Shown: one piece after another, positions 8,378 to 16,219 of the stretch | Numbering within the stretch: position 1 is the first letter of the stretch | Layout: the number at the start of each line of letters is the position of its first letter | Source: an uncultured Bacteroidota bacterium | GTDB taxonomy: Bacteria > Bacteroidota > Bacteroidia > Chitinophagales > Chitinophagaceae | Reading direction: 5' to 3' | Assembly: GCA_946479535.1 (NCBI GenBank) | Contig: CAMLGP010000004.1 | Coordinates: 1-19,078, forward strand | Length of the DNA stretch: 19,078 nt | Notes under the pieces: generated by a model | The model's input: the letters and a program-made list of their open reading frames with translations, nothing else | Databases searched by the model: none | Told to the model about the DNA's origin: nothing | Made by a program: the position numbers and the translations under genes

Positions 8378-10441
8378 ATGTATAAACAAAATATTATGAG
8401 AAGATTAATTTATTATATAACTGCAGTTGCCTTGTGTATCGGATTTACACAATGCAAAAAGGATTATTTGAATCCTACATCTCCCTCCAATGTGGATGAT
8501 GGTTTTGTTACCTCCACTCCTTCTGAAACGTTCAAAACGCTTTCATGGGGTTACGCCAATTATCGTCAGAACTGTATTATGGGAACATACCGCTGGAATG
8601 ATCCTATTGGCTCAGATGCTGAGACCTATCCGGAAGAAAATTCCAGCAATAACGCCAACGGTATAGGCCGGGCTGACCAGCTACCCATTGATGCCGTAGC
8701 CGGTGGTTTTAATAACTTATATAATACTCTGGCTCGTGCTGCTAAAGTTGCAGGTCTTATTGCAGCAAAAGATGATTACAAGAGCGCTGTTGCTGCAAAC
8801 AAGGCAAATGACTGGACGCAATTATATGGTGAAGCTATAACCATGAGAGCACTTTGTTATTTTGATCTGATCAAACATTTCGGAGATGTTCCTTATGGCT
8901 ATGAGAATAATTATGTTGAAGATTATTCATTGAATTCCCGGTTTGCCATTTATGATAGCCTGATAGCGTCAGTTAAAGCTGCAGAGCCTCTCATGTATAA
9001 TTTAGGTCAATCAGGAATAACAGCGGAACGCTTTTCGAGAACATTTGCCAATGCCTTAATAGGCGAGATGGCGCTTTATTCCGGTGGATGGCAAACAATA
9101 CGCACTGATGTGGGTGATCTTTACGGAACTGTAAAGTTTGACAAAAAAGGTTCAGAAAAGTTCAGTGCTGTATATGCCCGCCGCCAGGATTACCTTGAGT
9201 ATTATAAAACAGCCAAACAATACCTGCAGGCGGCTATTGATAATAAAGGAACGGCTTTATTAATTACAACAGATGGAAGAGCTTATGCAAACAATCCCTT
9301 CCAGCGGCATTTCCAGTATTTTGAAGATCTGCAGGTAAGTCCTGAGTCCTTGTTTGAAGTGGGTAATATACAGGGCGGAACCCAGGCCACCACCAGTGAG
9401 TATCCCTATGCGTTCGGTCGTCCATCAGATGGCGGCAGCTCCAACGCTGCTCCTGCAAAATCTTTTTCAGCTATCCGCATTTTCCCAACCGTGTATTATG
9501 GCGATTATGAAAATGGAGATAAAAGAAGGGATGTTAGTGTTTGCGTAACCGGAAGTAATGGGGATGGCAATGAAAAGATCATTTCCTTTGTTCCCGGTAA
9601 CAAGGTGTCCGGTGGTTTGGCAAGTAATAAATGGGATGAGAACAGAATGAGCCCGCCTTATTTTGCAGCACAGAGGAACTCCGGTATTAACTGGCCGGTT
9701 TTGAGAATGGCAGATGTAATACTGATGCTTGCTGAGGTAAAAGCTGAATTGGGAGAAACTGGCGATGCTGTTACTCTTTTAAACCAGGTTCGTCAAAGAG
9801 CTTTTGGCAATGCCAGTCACAATTATGGTGCATTGACAGGTGATCCCCTAAAAGATGCTATTGCACAGGAACGCAAACTGGAATTGCTGGGAGAAGGAAC
9901 TCGCCGCTGGGACCTTATTCGCTCTGGTAAATTCTCGGAAAGAGCAATAACATTACGCACAGAGATGACTACTATGATCGATGACCTCAGGAACCAGGGA
10001 TATCACACTTTCGCCAATGGCAATACAATACCAAAATATATCTGGACAAAAAAAGTTAACCTGGCCAATCCTTTAACGTATGATACTCCGGACTCTACCA
10101 ATCCTGCGCTTTACCCAGGCTGGAGAGGTCAATTCAATTACATTACTATCGACGCCATAAAGAGTAAAGTAGTAGGAACAGATCATAACATAGCCATCAA
10201 AGGACTGTTCAACTACATTGATCCCGCAGGTGCAGAAGCTACTGCACTCCAGGCTGCCGGTTATATCAGAACTAATTGGGGTGTTGATATTGTTACTTAT
10301 GCCACCAGCTATGATAGAAATACACTTTCCGGAACCACATCAGCTGGTGATCCACCCAGGTATTACTGGCCAATTCCTTTTGAGACCATTAGCAAGTCAA
10401 AAGGGAAGATCACAAACGGTTATGGATTGGCCAACCCATAG
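8378..10441 (+). CDS. SusD/RagB-family nutrient-binding outer-membrane lipoprotein
   Basis: The product (687 residues from 8378) is the surface glycan-binding partner that caps the SusC channel. The N-terminus carries a lipoprotein signal ending FTQC, with Cys26 as lipid anchor and KKDYLNPTSPS as the linker. An in-frame ATG at 8396 (MRRLIYYITAV) gives a more typical 19-residue signal and may be the true start. TPR-like helical segments include GEAITMRALCYFDLIKHFGD (~155) and RMADVILMLAEVKAELGET. The C-terminal family block QERKLELLGEGTRRWDLIRS is clear. At 687 residues it is longer than the common 500-600, with extra sequence toward the C-terminus. It begins 2 bases after the susC stop, so the two are co-transcribed, and a strong terminator follows. 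The ligand cannot be read from the sequence. Confidence 0.94.
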   Translation: MYKQNIMRRLIYYITAVALCIGFTQCKKDYLNPTSPSNVDDGFVTSTPSETFKTLSWGYANYRQNCIMGTYRWNDPIGSDAETYPEENSSNNANGIGRADQLPIDAVAGGFNNLYNTLARAAKVAGLIAAKDDYKSAVAANKANDWTQLYGEAITMRALCYFDLIKHFGDVPYGYENNYVEDYSLNSRFAIYDSLIASVKAAEPLMYNLGQSGITAERFSRTFANALIGEMALYSGGWQTIRTDVGDLYGTVKFDKKGSEKFSAVYARRQDYLEYYKTAKQYLQAAIDNKGTALLITTDGRAYANNPFQRHFQYFEDLQVSPESLFEVGNIQGGTQATTSEYPYAFGRPSDGGSSNAAPAKSFSAIRIFPTVYYGDYENGDKRRDVSVCVTGSNGDGNEKIISFVPGNKVSGGLASNKWDENRMSPPYFAAQRNSGINWPVLRMADVILMLAEVKAELGETGDAVTLLNQVRQRAFGNASHNYGALTGDPLKDAIAQERKLELLGEGTRRWDLIRSGKFSERAITLRTEMTTMIDDLRNQGYHTFANGNTIPKYIWTKKVNLANPLTYDTPDSTNPALYPGWRGQFNYITIDAIKSKVVGTDHNIAIKGLFNYIDPAGAEATALQAAGYIRTNWGVDIVTYATSYDRNTLSGTTSAGDPPRYYWPIPFETISKSKGKITNGYGLANP

Positions 10442-10464
10442 CTGATTAACTATTAACAACCGAT

Positions 10465-10506
10465 AAAAAGCGGACTGCCCTTAATTATCAAGGCAGTCCG
10501 CTTTTT
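10465..10506 (+). terminator. Strong intrinsic terminator after susD
   Basis: A perfect 15-bp stem, AAAAAGCGGACTGCC at 10465-10479 against GGCAGTCCGCTTTTT at 10492-10506, encloses a 12-base AT-rich loop. Being flanked by A5 and T5 runs, it can work on either strand. It starts 24 bases after the susD stop and separates the uptake genes from the two-component genes. Confidence 0.88.
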
Positions 10507-10753
10507 AATTTAATGTAATAAGAGGAAAGAAGCTCCGAAAAAATAGCCCCCAGGGGGTCACTAATGATCCTAAGAGACATAGAAGTATTTAATTTATCAG
10601 GGTATACCATGGATTTCTCAATTTATTGATAAAAGCTTTCCTGTCCCCGATCTCATTCGCTAAAAAAAATCCTACCTTCAATGATAAGGTTAATCACACT
10701 TAATCCTCAGCGCCCTAACCTAGGAATGCCCCCAAACACCTGAATTGATACCA

Positions 10754-11173
10754 ATGATCCAGAAGCTAATGCTCATCGATGACGATGAAGATGACCGCGA
10801 AATCTTTATTTCTATAGTTGAGGCCGCCTGGCCCGCCATTACCCTGGCTGTTGCTACCAATGGCCAGGAAGCTTTAATGGCCTTGCAAAACGCTTCAACA
10901 CATCCGGACCTGATCTTTCTTGATCTCAATATGCCATTAATGAATGGCCAGCAGTTCATGGAGGCTATCAAAGCTGATAATAAACTGCAAAAAATTCCAG
11001 TGATTATCCTGAGCACCAGTTCTGACAAAACCACTATTGATGATATGAAGGCACTCGGCGCCATTCATTTTATTACCAAACCGGATAAATATTCAGCCTG
11101 GGAGAAGATGCTGAATGAATTCTTTATAAATGAGCGCTTAGAAAAGGTTTATGGAAGTGATCAAATCAATTAA
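10754..11173 (+). CDS. Single-domain response regulator (CheY/Rcp1-like receiver)
   Basis: The 139-residue protein is a lone receiver domain with no output domain. It carries the acidic pocket LIDDDEDD, the phospho-accepting Asp57 in FLDLNMP, the Ser/Thr switch in IILSTSS (~85-90) and Lys109 in TKP, so all key receiver residues are present. The DDDEDDREIF start resembles the Rcp1 class that pairs with phytochrome- and PAS-type kinases. I chose the ATG at 10754; the frame is also open from a TTG at 10745. Its end overlaps the kinase start by 23 bases, which implies translational coupling and makes the kinase its likely phosphodonor. Without an output domain it presumably acts by protein contact or as part of a phosphorelay. 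Confidence 0.9.
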   Translation: MIQKLMLIDDDEDDREIFISIVEAAWPAITLAVATNGQEALMALQNASTHPDLIFLDLNMPLMNGQQFMEAIKADNKLQKIPVIILSTSSDKTTIDDMKALGAIHFITKPDKYSAWEKMLNEFFINERLEKVYGSDQIN

Positions 11174-13664
11174 AAGTTATTCATTTCTGGAAGGTGGAGG
11201 AGAGTTGGGTGAACTGGTCAGAAACTATAATTGGTCCAATACTCCTGTAGGTGATATTGAAACATGGCCGCCTTCTCTTAAGACAACCGTGGGCATAATT
11301 CTGCATTCCGGCTTCCCTATGTTTCTCTGGTGGGGCAAAGAAATGACGCAGTTCTATAATGATGCCTATCGTCCCAGCCTGGGTGAAGATGGCAAACATC
11401 CAACAGCACTCGGACAAACTGCGCATGAATGCTGGCCTGAGATATGGGACATTATCTATCCGTTAATACTTCAGGTAAAAACTACAGGCGAATCTTTTTT
11501 CCTGGAAGATCAGTTAGTTCCAATTTTCCGGAATGGTAAAATTGAAGACGTTTACTGGACTTTCAGCTATAGCGCTGTCCATGATGAGTTGGGTGATATC
11601 TGCGGTGTACTGGTTGTTTGTCATGAAACTACCAAAAAGGTACAGACAATCCAGCGTTTGAATGAAACCCAGGCTGCATTGGTACTCAGTGAATCTAATT
11701 TGCGAAATATCATCCTTCAGGCTCCGGTAGCTATGTGTATTCTCAAGGGCGCCCGGCATATAGTAGAAATTGCCAATGACCGCATGTTTGAACTATGGGG
11801 CAAATCTAGAGAACAGATGATGGGCAAACCAGTGTTTGATGAACTTGTTGAAGCAGGTAAAGAGGGGTTTGAAAAACTTTTACAAAATGTTTTTCAAACA
11901 GGTGAAACCTATACGGATAATGCGGCAAAAGTTACCCTTTACAGGAATGGAAGTACTGAAATTGCTTACGTGCACTTTGTATATGAAGCTTTGCATGAAG
12001 GGGATGGTATCATTTCAGGTGTTATGGTGGTTGCTGTGGACGTAACCAAAGAAGTGACCACCCGCCAAAAATTGGAGGAGAGTGAAAATAAGATCCGTTC
12101 ACTGGTTGAAAGTGCTCCTTTTCCCATTGGAGTTTATGAAGGACCTGAATTCCGGATCACCATGCTTAACCAGGCAATTATTGATGTGTGGGGCAAGGGT
12201 AATCATAATCTCATTGGCAAAACCTATATGGAAGTGCTTCCAGAGCTGGCAAGTCAGCAGATATATCCACAACTCTATAATGTTTTTAGAACAGGCCAAC
12301 CCTTCCATGCAAGAAATCAGAGAGTAGACCTTGTAATGGATGGAAAGCTTGACAGCTTTTTCTTTAATTACAGCTTTACCCCACTATTTGACAGTGATGG
12401 AAAGGTCTATGGTATTATGAATACTGCCGCTGATGTCACGGATCTCAACAAGGCCAAAATGGAGCTTGAGCAAAGTGAGCATAATTTCCGGCAAATGGTA
12501 AAACAGGCTCCTGTTGCCATGTGCATCCTGCTTGGGCCCTATCATACTGTTGAGATTGCCAATGATATGATGCTGGAACTATGGGGGAAACCTGCAGAGG
12601 TTGTGTTGAACCGCCCCATATTTGAAGGGCTGCCTGAAGCACGTGACCAGGGCCTTGAATCCCTTTTAGACAATGTTTTTGCAACAGGTATTCCTTTTGT
12701 TGCCAATGAACGGCCGGTAAATCTTCTTCGCAATGGCAGTCAGGAAACGGTGTACCAGAACTTTGTGTATGAGCCGTACCGGGATTCAACCGGCGATATT
12801 CTTGGAGTATTGGCCATTTCTATCGACGTTACTCCACAGGTTTTAGCGAGGCAAAAAATTGAGGACATTGTAAAAGAGCGGACCGCAACCCTGGAAAGAA
12901 AGAATGCGGAGTTATCACAGTTTGCTTATATCACTTCTCATGACCTGCAGGAACCAGCACGAAAGATCAGCATCTTCATTGAAATGCTTGAGAGAACCCT
13001 TTCACCCGATGTTGATCCCCGAGCTAAATCTTATATCAAAAAAATAGATCACGCCTCAGCACGTATGCTCACATTGATTAGGGATGTATTGAGCATTTCT
13101 CAATTGTCAAGCCACCATCACCGGTTTGAACTGGTTGATCTGAATACAATTTTAAAGGAAGTTCAGACTGATTATGAATTGCTAATAGAGGAAAAAAACT
13201 GCAAAATTGTAGTTGGCAAACAACTACCGGTTATAAAAGCCATACCTGTTCAGATAAGCCAACTTTTCAGTAACCTGATTTCAAATGCCCTCAAGTTTTC
13301 CAAAAAAGATGAACCACTTGTAGTAAATGTAGATTTTAAAAAACTAGGAAAAGCAGAAGTTCTCCATCACAAATTAAACCCCGCAATAAGTTACCTCAAA
13401 ATTGATTTTAGCGATAATGGCATCGGGTTCCAGCAGGAACACGCTATTCAGATATTTAATATTTTTCAGCGATTACATGGCAGAACAGAATATGCTGGAA
13501 CCGGAATAGGATTGGCCATGTGCAAAAAGATCATGGAAAATCATGAAGGGTTTATATATGCCACTTCAAAACCAGGTGAAGGCTCAACTTTTACTCTCAT
13601 ATTGCCGGATCTGGCGTCTGCAAAGGAAATGGAAACAATTACACTCCTTGAGCGCCCAATGTAA
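11151..13664 (+). CDS. Multi-PAS sensor histidine kinase
   Basis: The 837-residue kinase lacks a signal peptide or membrane helix and so senses in the cytoplasm. Four PAS-type sensory domains can be read: ~20-165 (ETWPPSL, MFLWWG, FYNDAYRP), ~180-300, ~312-432 and ~443-562. The second and fourth are clearly alike, both starting QAPVAMCIL. The transmitter follows: HisKA with SHDLQEP and phospho-accepting His597, N box FSNLISNALKFS (~706-717), G1 DNGIGF (755-760) and G2 GTGIGL (783-788). SHDLQEP is typical of Cph1-like kinases. The catalytic domain ends near LILPD (~820). The last ~17 residues (ASAKEMETITLLERPM) look non-family, and the final six are written over an antisense gene relic, so the original stop was probably lost. 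The receiver gene overlaps upstream. The stimulus is unknown. Confidence 0.93.
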   Translation: MEVIKSIKSYSFLEGGGELGELVRNYNWSNTPVGDIETWPPSLKTTVGIILHSGFPMFLWWGKEMTQFYNDAYRPSLGEDGKHPTALGQTAHECWPEIWDIIYPLILQVKTTGESFFLEDQLVPIFRNGKIEDVYWTFSYSAVHDELGDICGVLVVCHETTKKVQTIQRLNETQAALVLSESNLRNIILQAPVAMCILKGARHIVEIANDRMFELWGKSREQMMGKPVFDELVEAGKEGFEKLLQNVFQTGETYTDNAAKVTLYRNGSTEIAYVHFVYEALHEGDGIISGVMVVAVDVTKEVTTRQKLEESENKIRSLVESAPFPIGVYEGPEFRITMLNQAIIDVWGKGNHNLIGKTYMEVLPELASQQIYPQLYNVFRTGQPFHARNQRVDLVMDGKLDSFFFNYSFTPLFDSDGKVYGIMNTAADVTDLNKAKMELEQSEHNFRQMVKQAPVAMCILLGPYHTVEIANDMMLELWGKPAEVVLNRPIFEGLPEARDQGLESLLDNVFATGIPFVANERPVNLLRNGSQETVYQNFVYEPYRDSTGDILGVLAISIDVTPQVLARQKIEDIVKERTATLERKNAELSQFAYITSHDLQEPARKISIFIEMLERTLSPDVDPRAKSYIKKIDHASARMLTLIRDVLSISQLSSHHHRFELVDLNTILKEVQTDYELLIEEKNCKIVVGKQLPVIKAIPVQISQLFSNLISNALKFSKKDEPLVVNVDFKKLGKAEVLHHKLNPAISYLKIDFSDNGIGFQQEHAIQIFNIFQRLHGRTEYAGTGIGLAMCKKIMENHEGFIYATSKPGEGSTFTLILPDLASAKEMETITLLERPM

Positions 13665-13710
13665 CTGCAGCTGCAATACCCCGACCATTAACGATTTCTC
13701 CTGCCGATGT
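13642..13710 (-). pseudogene. Relic of a nitronate monooxygenase/FabK-like gene
   Basis: On the minus strand 23 codons, between stops at 13717-13719 and 13639-13641, read FFTSAGEIV followed by NGRGIAAAVTLGAQGV. This matches the conserved FMN-phosphate-binding segment of nitronate monooxygenases and enoyl-ACP reductase II (usual form AAGGIADGRGIAAALALGAQGV in pieces). Nothing recognisable continues on either side. The family continuation WMGTRF is absent, and the frame instead runs into the 3' end of the histidine kinase on the other strand. It has no start codon and cannot be a functional gene. It is best read as debris left by a deletion or rearrangement that also changed the kinase tail. 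Confidence 0.55.
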
Positions 13711-13812
13711 GAAAAATCACCTCTAAACGGGACTTATAGGATCAGATATTCAGAACATTTAGGTGATAACAGTTCCATATCATAAAGTAAAAACATACAA
13801 CTGAATTCTAAG

Positions 13813-14556
13813 ATGATAGCGGTTACTGACCTTGCCTATGATGGCATTTTCTTTGTATCACCCGGCATTGGTTTGGCTACCGCAAAAAAATTTGGTCAGG
13901 AAGGAGCCAACCTGGTACTGGCAGACATTAATCTGGATGGGTTAAACAAGGCAGCTGAAACTTTAAAAAAGACCGGGGCAAAAAATATCTGGACAACACA
14001 ATGTGATGTAAGTAAGGAAAATCCTGTTGAGGAAACAGTCAATGGTGCAATCGATAAATTTGGCAGATTAGATATCGTAGTTAATAATGCAGGATTAATG
14101 ATATTTAAGAAAATTGAAGAACAGACAGTGGATGACTGGAATCACGTTCTCAGTGTTGATCTTTTAGGAGCATTCCTTTTTATAAAACATGCCTTTCTGA
14201 AAATGGTAAGTGGCGGATCTATTGTAAATATTTCCAGTATTCACGCAATAGAAACAACTCCCATGGTGGCCTGTTATGCAGCCGCGAAAGCCGCATTATT
14301 ATCTTTGACCCGATCAGCTTCAATTGAAGGAAAATCAAAAGGCATTCGGGTAAATGCAATATTACCTGGGGCAATTGATACACCAATGCTTTGGGATAAT
14401 CCAAATGTCAAGGCAGGTATTGAAAAAATTGATATCAACTCGGTAGGAAAACCAGAAGATATTGCTGATGCTATTGCGTACCTGGCTTCAGACGAGGCAG
14501 CATTTGTACAAGCCGCAATGGTGCGGGTGGATGGCGGAAGATTGTCCTCGTTATAA
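13813..14556 (+). CDS. Short-chain dehydrogenase/reductase (SDR), N-terminus damaged
   Basis: The 247-codon frame is a classical SDR that would oxidise or reduce an alcohol/ketone with NAD(H). Asp38 in VLADIN after the second strand favours NAD over NADP. NNAG (91-94), the catalytic Ser141/142, Tyr155 and Lys159 (YAAAK), PGAIDTPM and the C-terminal VRVDGGR are present. The tetrad Asn is replaced by Asp116 (SVDLLGAF). The expected TGxxxGIG cofactor loop is not there: residues 4-20 read VTDLAYDGIFFVSPGIG, so the first Gly is missing and there are about eight extra residues after VT. Codons before the ATG (LNSK at 13801-13812) also look like SDR sequence, back to a stop at 13783-13785, yet offer no standard start. 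The gene may be decaying or translate poorly. It stands alone, and its substrate is unknown. Confidence 0.72.
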   Translation: MIAVTDLAYDGIFFVSPGIGLATAKKFGQEGANLVLADINLDGLNKAAETLKKTGAKNIWTTQCDVSKENPVEETVNGAIDKFGRLDIVVNNAGLMIFKKIEEQTVDDWNHVLSVDLLGAFLFIKHAFLKMVSGGSIVNISSIHAIETTPMVACYAAAKAALLSLTRSASIEGKSKGIRVNAILPGAIDTPMLWDNPNVKAGIEKIDINSVGKPEDIADAIAYLASDEAAFVQAAMVRVDGGRLSSL

Positions 14557-14766
14557 ACATTGAACATCCATTTTTTCAGCTGATCATCAGCCACTTCATC
14601 AGCCAGCCTGGTCCCTTCTGACCGTCAAAATACTGTCTTACCATACCAGAAAGTGAATCTGAAGAAGAAAATTTGAATGTAATAAAGTTGCTTAGAAAAA
14701 GCTGTTCTTTTTAGATCAGTTATTAATTAATTTGGGGATCGATTTAAACTCAGAACTTATTGTACT

Positions 14767-15357
14767 ATGAGCTTTGATCTTTTGATCTCCAGCATTTCAA
14801 GACATATTTCTTTAACCCAGGAGGAAATAGATCATTTTACTTCCCTGTTAAAATCCAGGTCTTTGCCAACTGGAGAATTTTTATTGCGGGAAGGTGAGAT
14901 TTGTAAATATGAATCTTTTGTGACCCGCGGTTGCCTCAAAACATATTACCAGGATGAAAATGGCCTTGAGCATATTATTGATTTCTCCATTGAAGAATGG
15001 TGGGCAGATGACCTGTACAGTCTTTTAACTCAGACCCCTTCAAAATCAAATATCAGGGCCATCGAGGACACAGACATTTTACAAATAAGCAAAACAGATC
15101 TGGAACTGCTTTATCAAAAAAATCCCAAATTCGAACGTTTTTTCCGGATACTTTTTCAAAATGCCTACATTACCCAACGTGAACAAATAAACCAGACCTT
15201 ATCCGCTTCAGCCGAAGAACGTTACCTCCTGTTTGTGAGGAAAAAACCATACGCAGAAAAGAGATTCTCTCAAAAAGACATTGCCTCCTACCTTGGTGTT
15301 ACCCCTCAATTTTTCAGTTCCTTAAAGAAAAAACTGGGCAGAGTTAATCTACATTAA
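14767..15357 (+). CDS. Crp/Fnr-family transcription regulator
   Basis: The 196-residue protein has an N-terminal cyclic-nucleotide-binding-like beta roll (~15-115; LPTGEFLLREGEICKYESFV, GCLKTYYQDENG) and a C-terminal winged-helix region. The recognition segment FSQKDIASYLGVTPQFFSSL (167-186) is typical of Bacteroidota Crp/Fnr proteins. There are no Cys clusters for an iron-sulfur centre, and the cNMP-contact residues are not the canonical ones, so the ligand is unclear. It is slightly shorter than the usual ~190-230. It precedes the M24 peptidase by 46 bases in the same direction, but a small hairpin with a T run lies between, so it may regulate nearby genes without being firmly co-transcribed. 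The start at 14767 is the natural family N-terminus. Confidence 0.88.
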   Translation: MSFDLLISSISRHISLTQEEIDHFTSLLKSRSLPTGEFLLREGEICKYESFVTRGCLKTYYQDENGLEHIIDFSIEEWWADDLYSLLTQTPSKSNIRAIEDTDILQISKTDLELLYQKNPKFERFFRILFQNAYITQREQINQTLSASAEERYLLFVRKKPYAEKRFSQKDIASYLGVTPQFFSSLKKKLGRVNLH

Positions 15358-15365
15358 CTTTTTTT
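15342..15365 (+). terminator. Possible intrinsic terminator at end of the Crp/Fnr gene
   Basis: AGTTAAT at 15342-15348 pairs with ATTAACT at 15353-15359 around a 4-base loop, and a run of seven T follows (15359-15365). It overlaps the stop codon. The stem is all A/T except one pair, so it may leak into the peptidase gene 39 bases later. Confidence 0.4.
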
Positions 15366-15403
15366 CCAGAATGGCTCATTTACTTTGGGATAAATGAGTC
15401 AGT

Positions 15404-16072
15404 GTGACAAAAGAAAAACTGCTACATGCACAAAATACCTCCATTGAGTTCTTCCACGCAATTGAAGAAAGTAACTTGATTACAGCCGGGAAGTCAGAAG
15501 AAGAGCTGAATTCCGAGGTTTGCGACCTGGCATCAAAAAGATTCGGAATCAAAAACCACTGGCATAAGAAAATTGTAAGAAGTGGGAAAAATACTTTAGC
15601 AATTTACCCTGATAACCCACCTAACCGTATTATAGATAAGGATGATATCCTGTTTATTGATCTGGGGCCAATAGTAGATGGTTACGAGGCTGATATTGGC
15701 AGAACTTATGTATTGGGAAACAATCCTGAAAAGCTAAAGCTAAAAAAGGATGTTGAAGAGGCCTGGTACGAAATAAGGGAGTGGTATCAGCAGCAATCAA
15801 TATTAAAAGCCTCAGATCTGTTTAATTATGCAGTTTTAAAAGCAAAACGCCTTGGCTGGGAATTCGGAGGAGAAATTGCAGGGCATATAGTTGGAAAGTT
15901 CCCTCATGAACAACCAGCAGATCCCAAAAGCCTGGAGCTGGATATTCACCCGGATAATCATGATGATATTTTCTTGCGGGATGCGGCGGGTAATCAAAGG
16001 CACTGGATACTGGAATTGCAGTTTATAGATAAAGAAAATGAGATAGGCGGATACTTTGAACAATTACTGTAA
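15404..16072 (+). CDS. M24-family metallopeptidase (Xaa-Pro aminopeptidase/creatinase fold), single domain
   Basis: The 222-residue cytoplasmic protein has the pita-bread catalytic fold without the N-terminal creatinase domain. The five metal ligands can be placed at Asp86 (FIDLGP), Asp97 (EADIGRTY), His161 (AGHIVGKFPH), Glu204 (ILELQF) and Glu219 (YFEQLL). An intact dinuclear metal site is therefore likely, and the enzyme would remove N-terminal residues or act on a related amide such as an Xaa-Pro bond. The only start is a GTG at 15404, because a TGA sits at 15395-15397 in frame. It follows the Crp/Fnr regulator closely and is convergent with the amidase gene. The family is clear; the substrate is not. 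Methionine aminopeptidase is unlikely given the sequence around His161. Confidence 0.85.
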   Translation: MTKEKLLHAQNTSIEFFHAIEESNLITAGKSEEELNSEVCDLASKRFGIKNHWHKKIVRSGKNTLAIYPDNPPNRIIDKDDILFIDLGPIVDGYEADIGRTYVLGNNPEKLKLKKDVEEAWYEIREWYQQQSILKASDLFNYAVLKAKRLGWEFGGEIAGHIVGKFPHEQPADPKSLELDIHPDNHDDIFLRDAAGNQRHWILELQFIDKENEIGGYFEQLL

Positions 16073-16131
16073 TAAACGGAAGCGGTACAATAAATAAGAG
16101 TAACAACATGTCCTTAACATGAGAGATCACT

Positions 16132-16155
16132 GAGCCCGGCTACCATGCCGGGTTC
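16132..16155. terminator. GC-rich hairpin between convergent genes
   Basis: GAGCCCGGC at 16132-16140 pairs with GCCGGGTTC at 16147-16155 (nine pairs including one G-T) around the loop TACCAT. It is placed between the stops of the M24 peptidase (+) and the amidase (-). No T run follows on either strand, so it may be a stabilising or Rho-independent-like stop of modest strength. Confidence 0.45.
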
Positions 16156-16219
16156 AGGCATTTAGAAGAGCCCGGTGAGTATTGCTTTGCTTACCTTTCA
16201 CAAAGCCGCATTCATCATC

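Noticed and set aside
10720..11064. 114-codon minus-strand frame
   Set aside because: It is the antisense shadow of the receiver domain gene, which has all conserved residues.
13543..13785. 80-codon plus-strand frame
   Set aside because: It overlaps the kinase end in another frame and reads as low-quality sequence after it. No family is seen.
14274..14594. 106-codon minus-strand frame
   Set aside because: It is antisense to the SDR catalytic region; its apparent order comes from the SDR codons.
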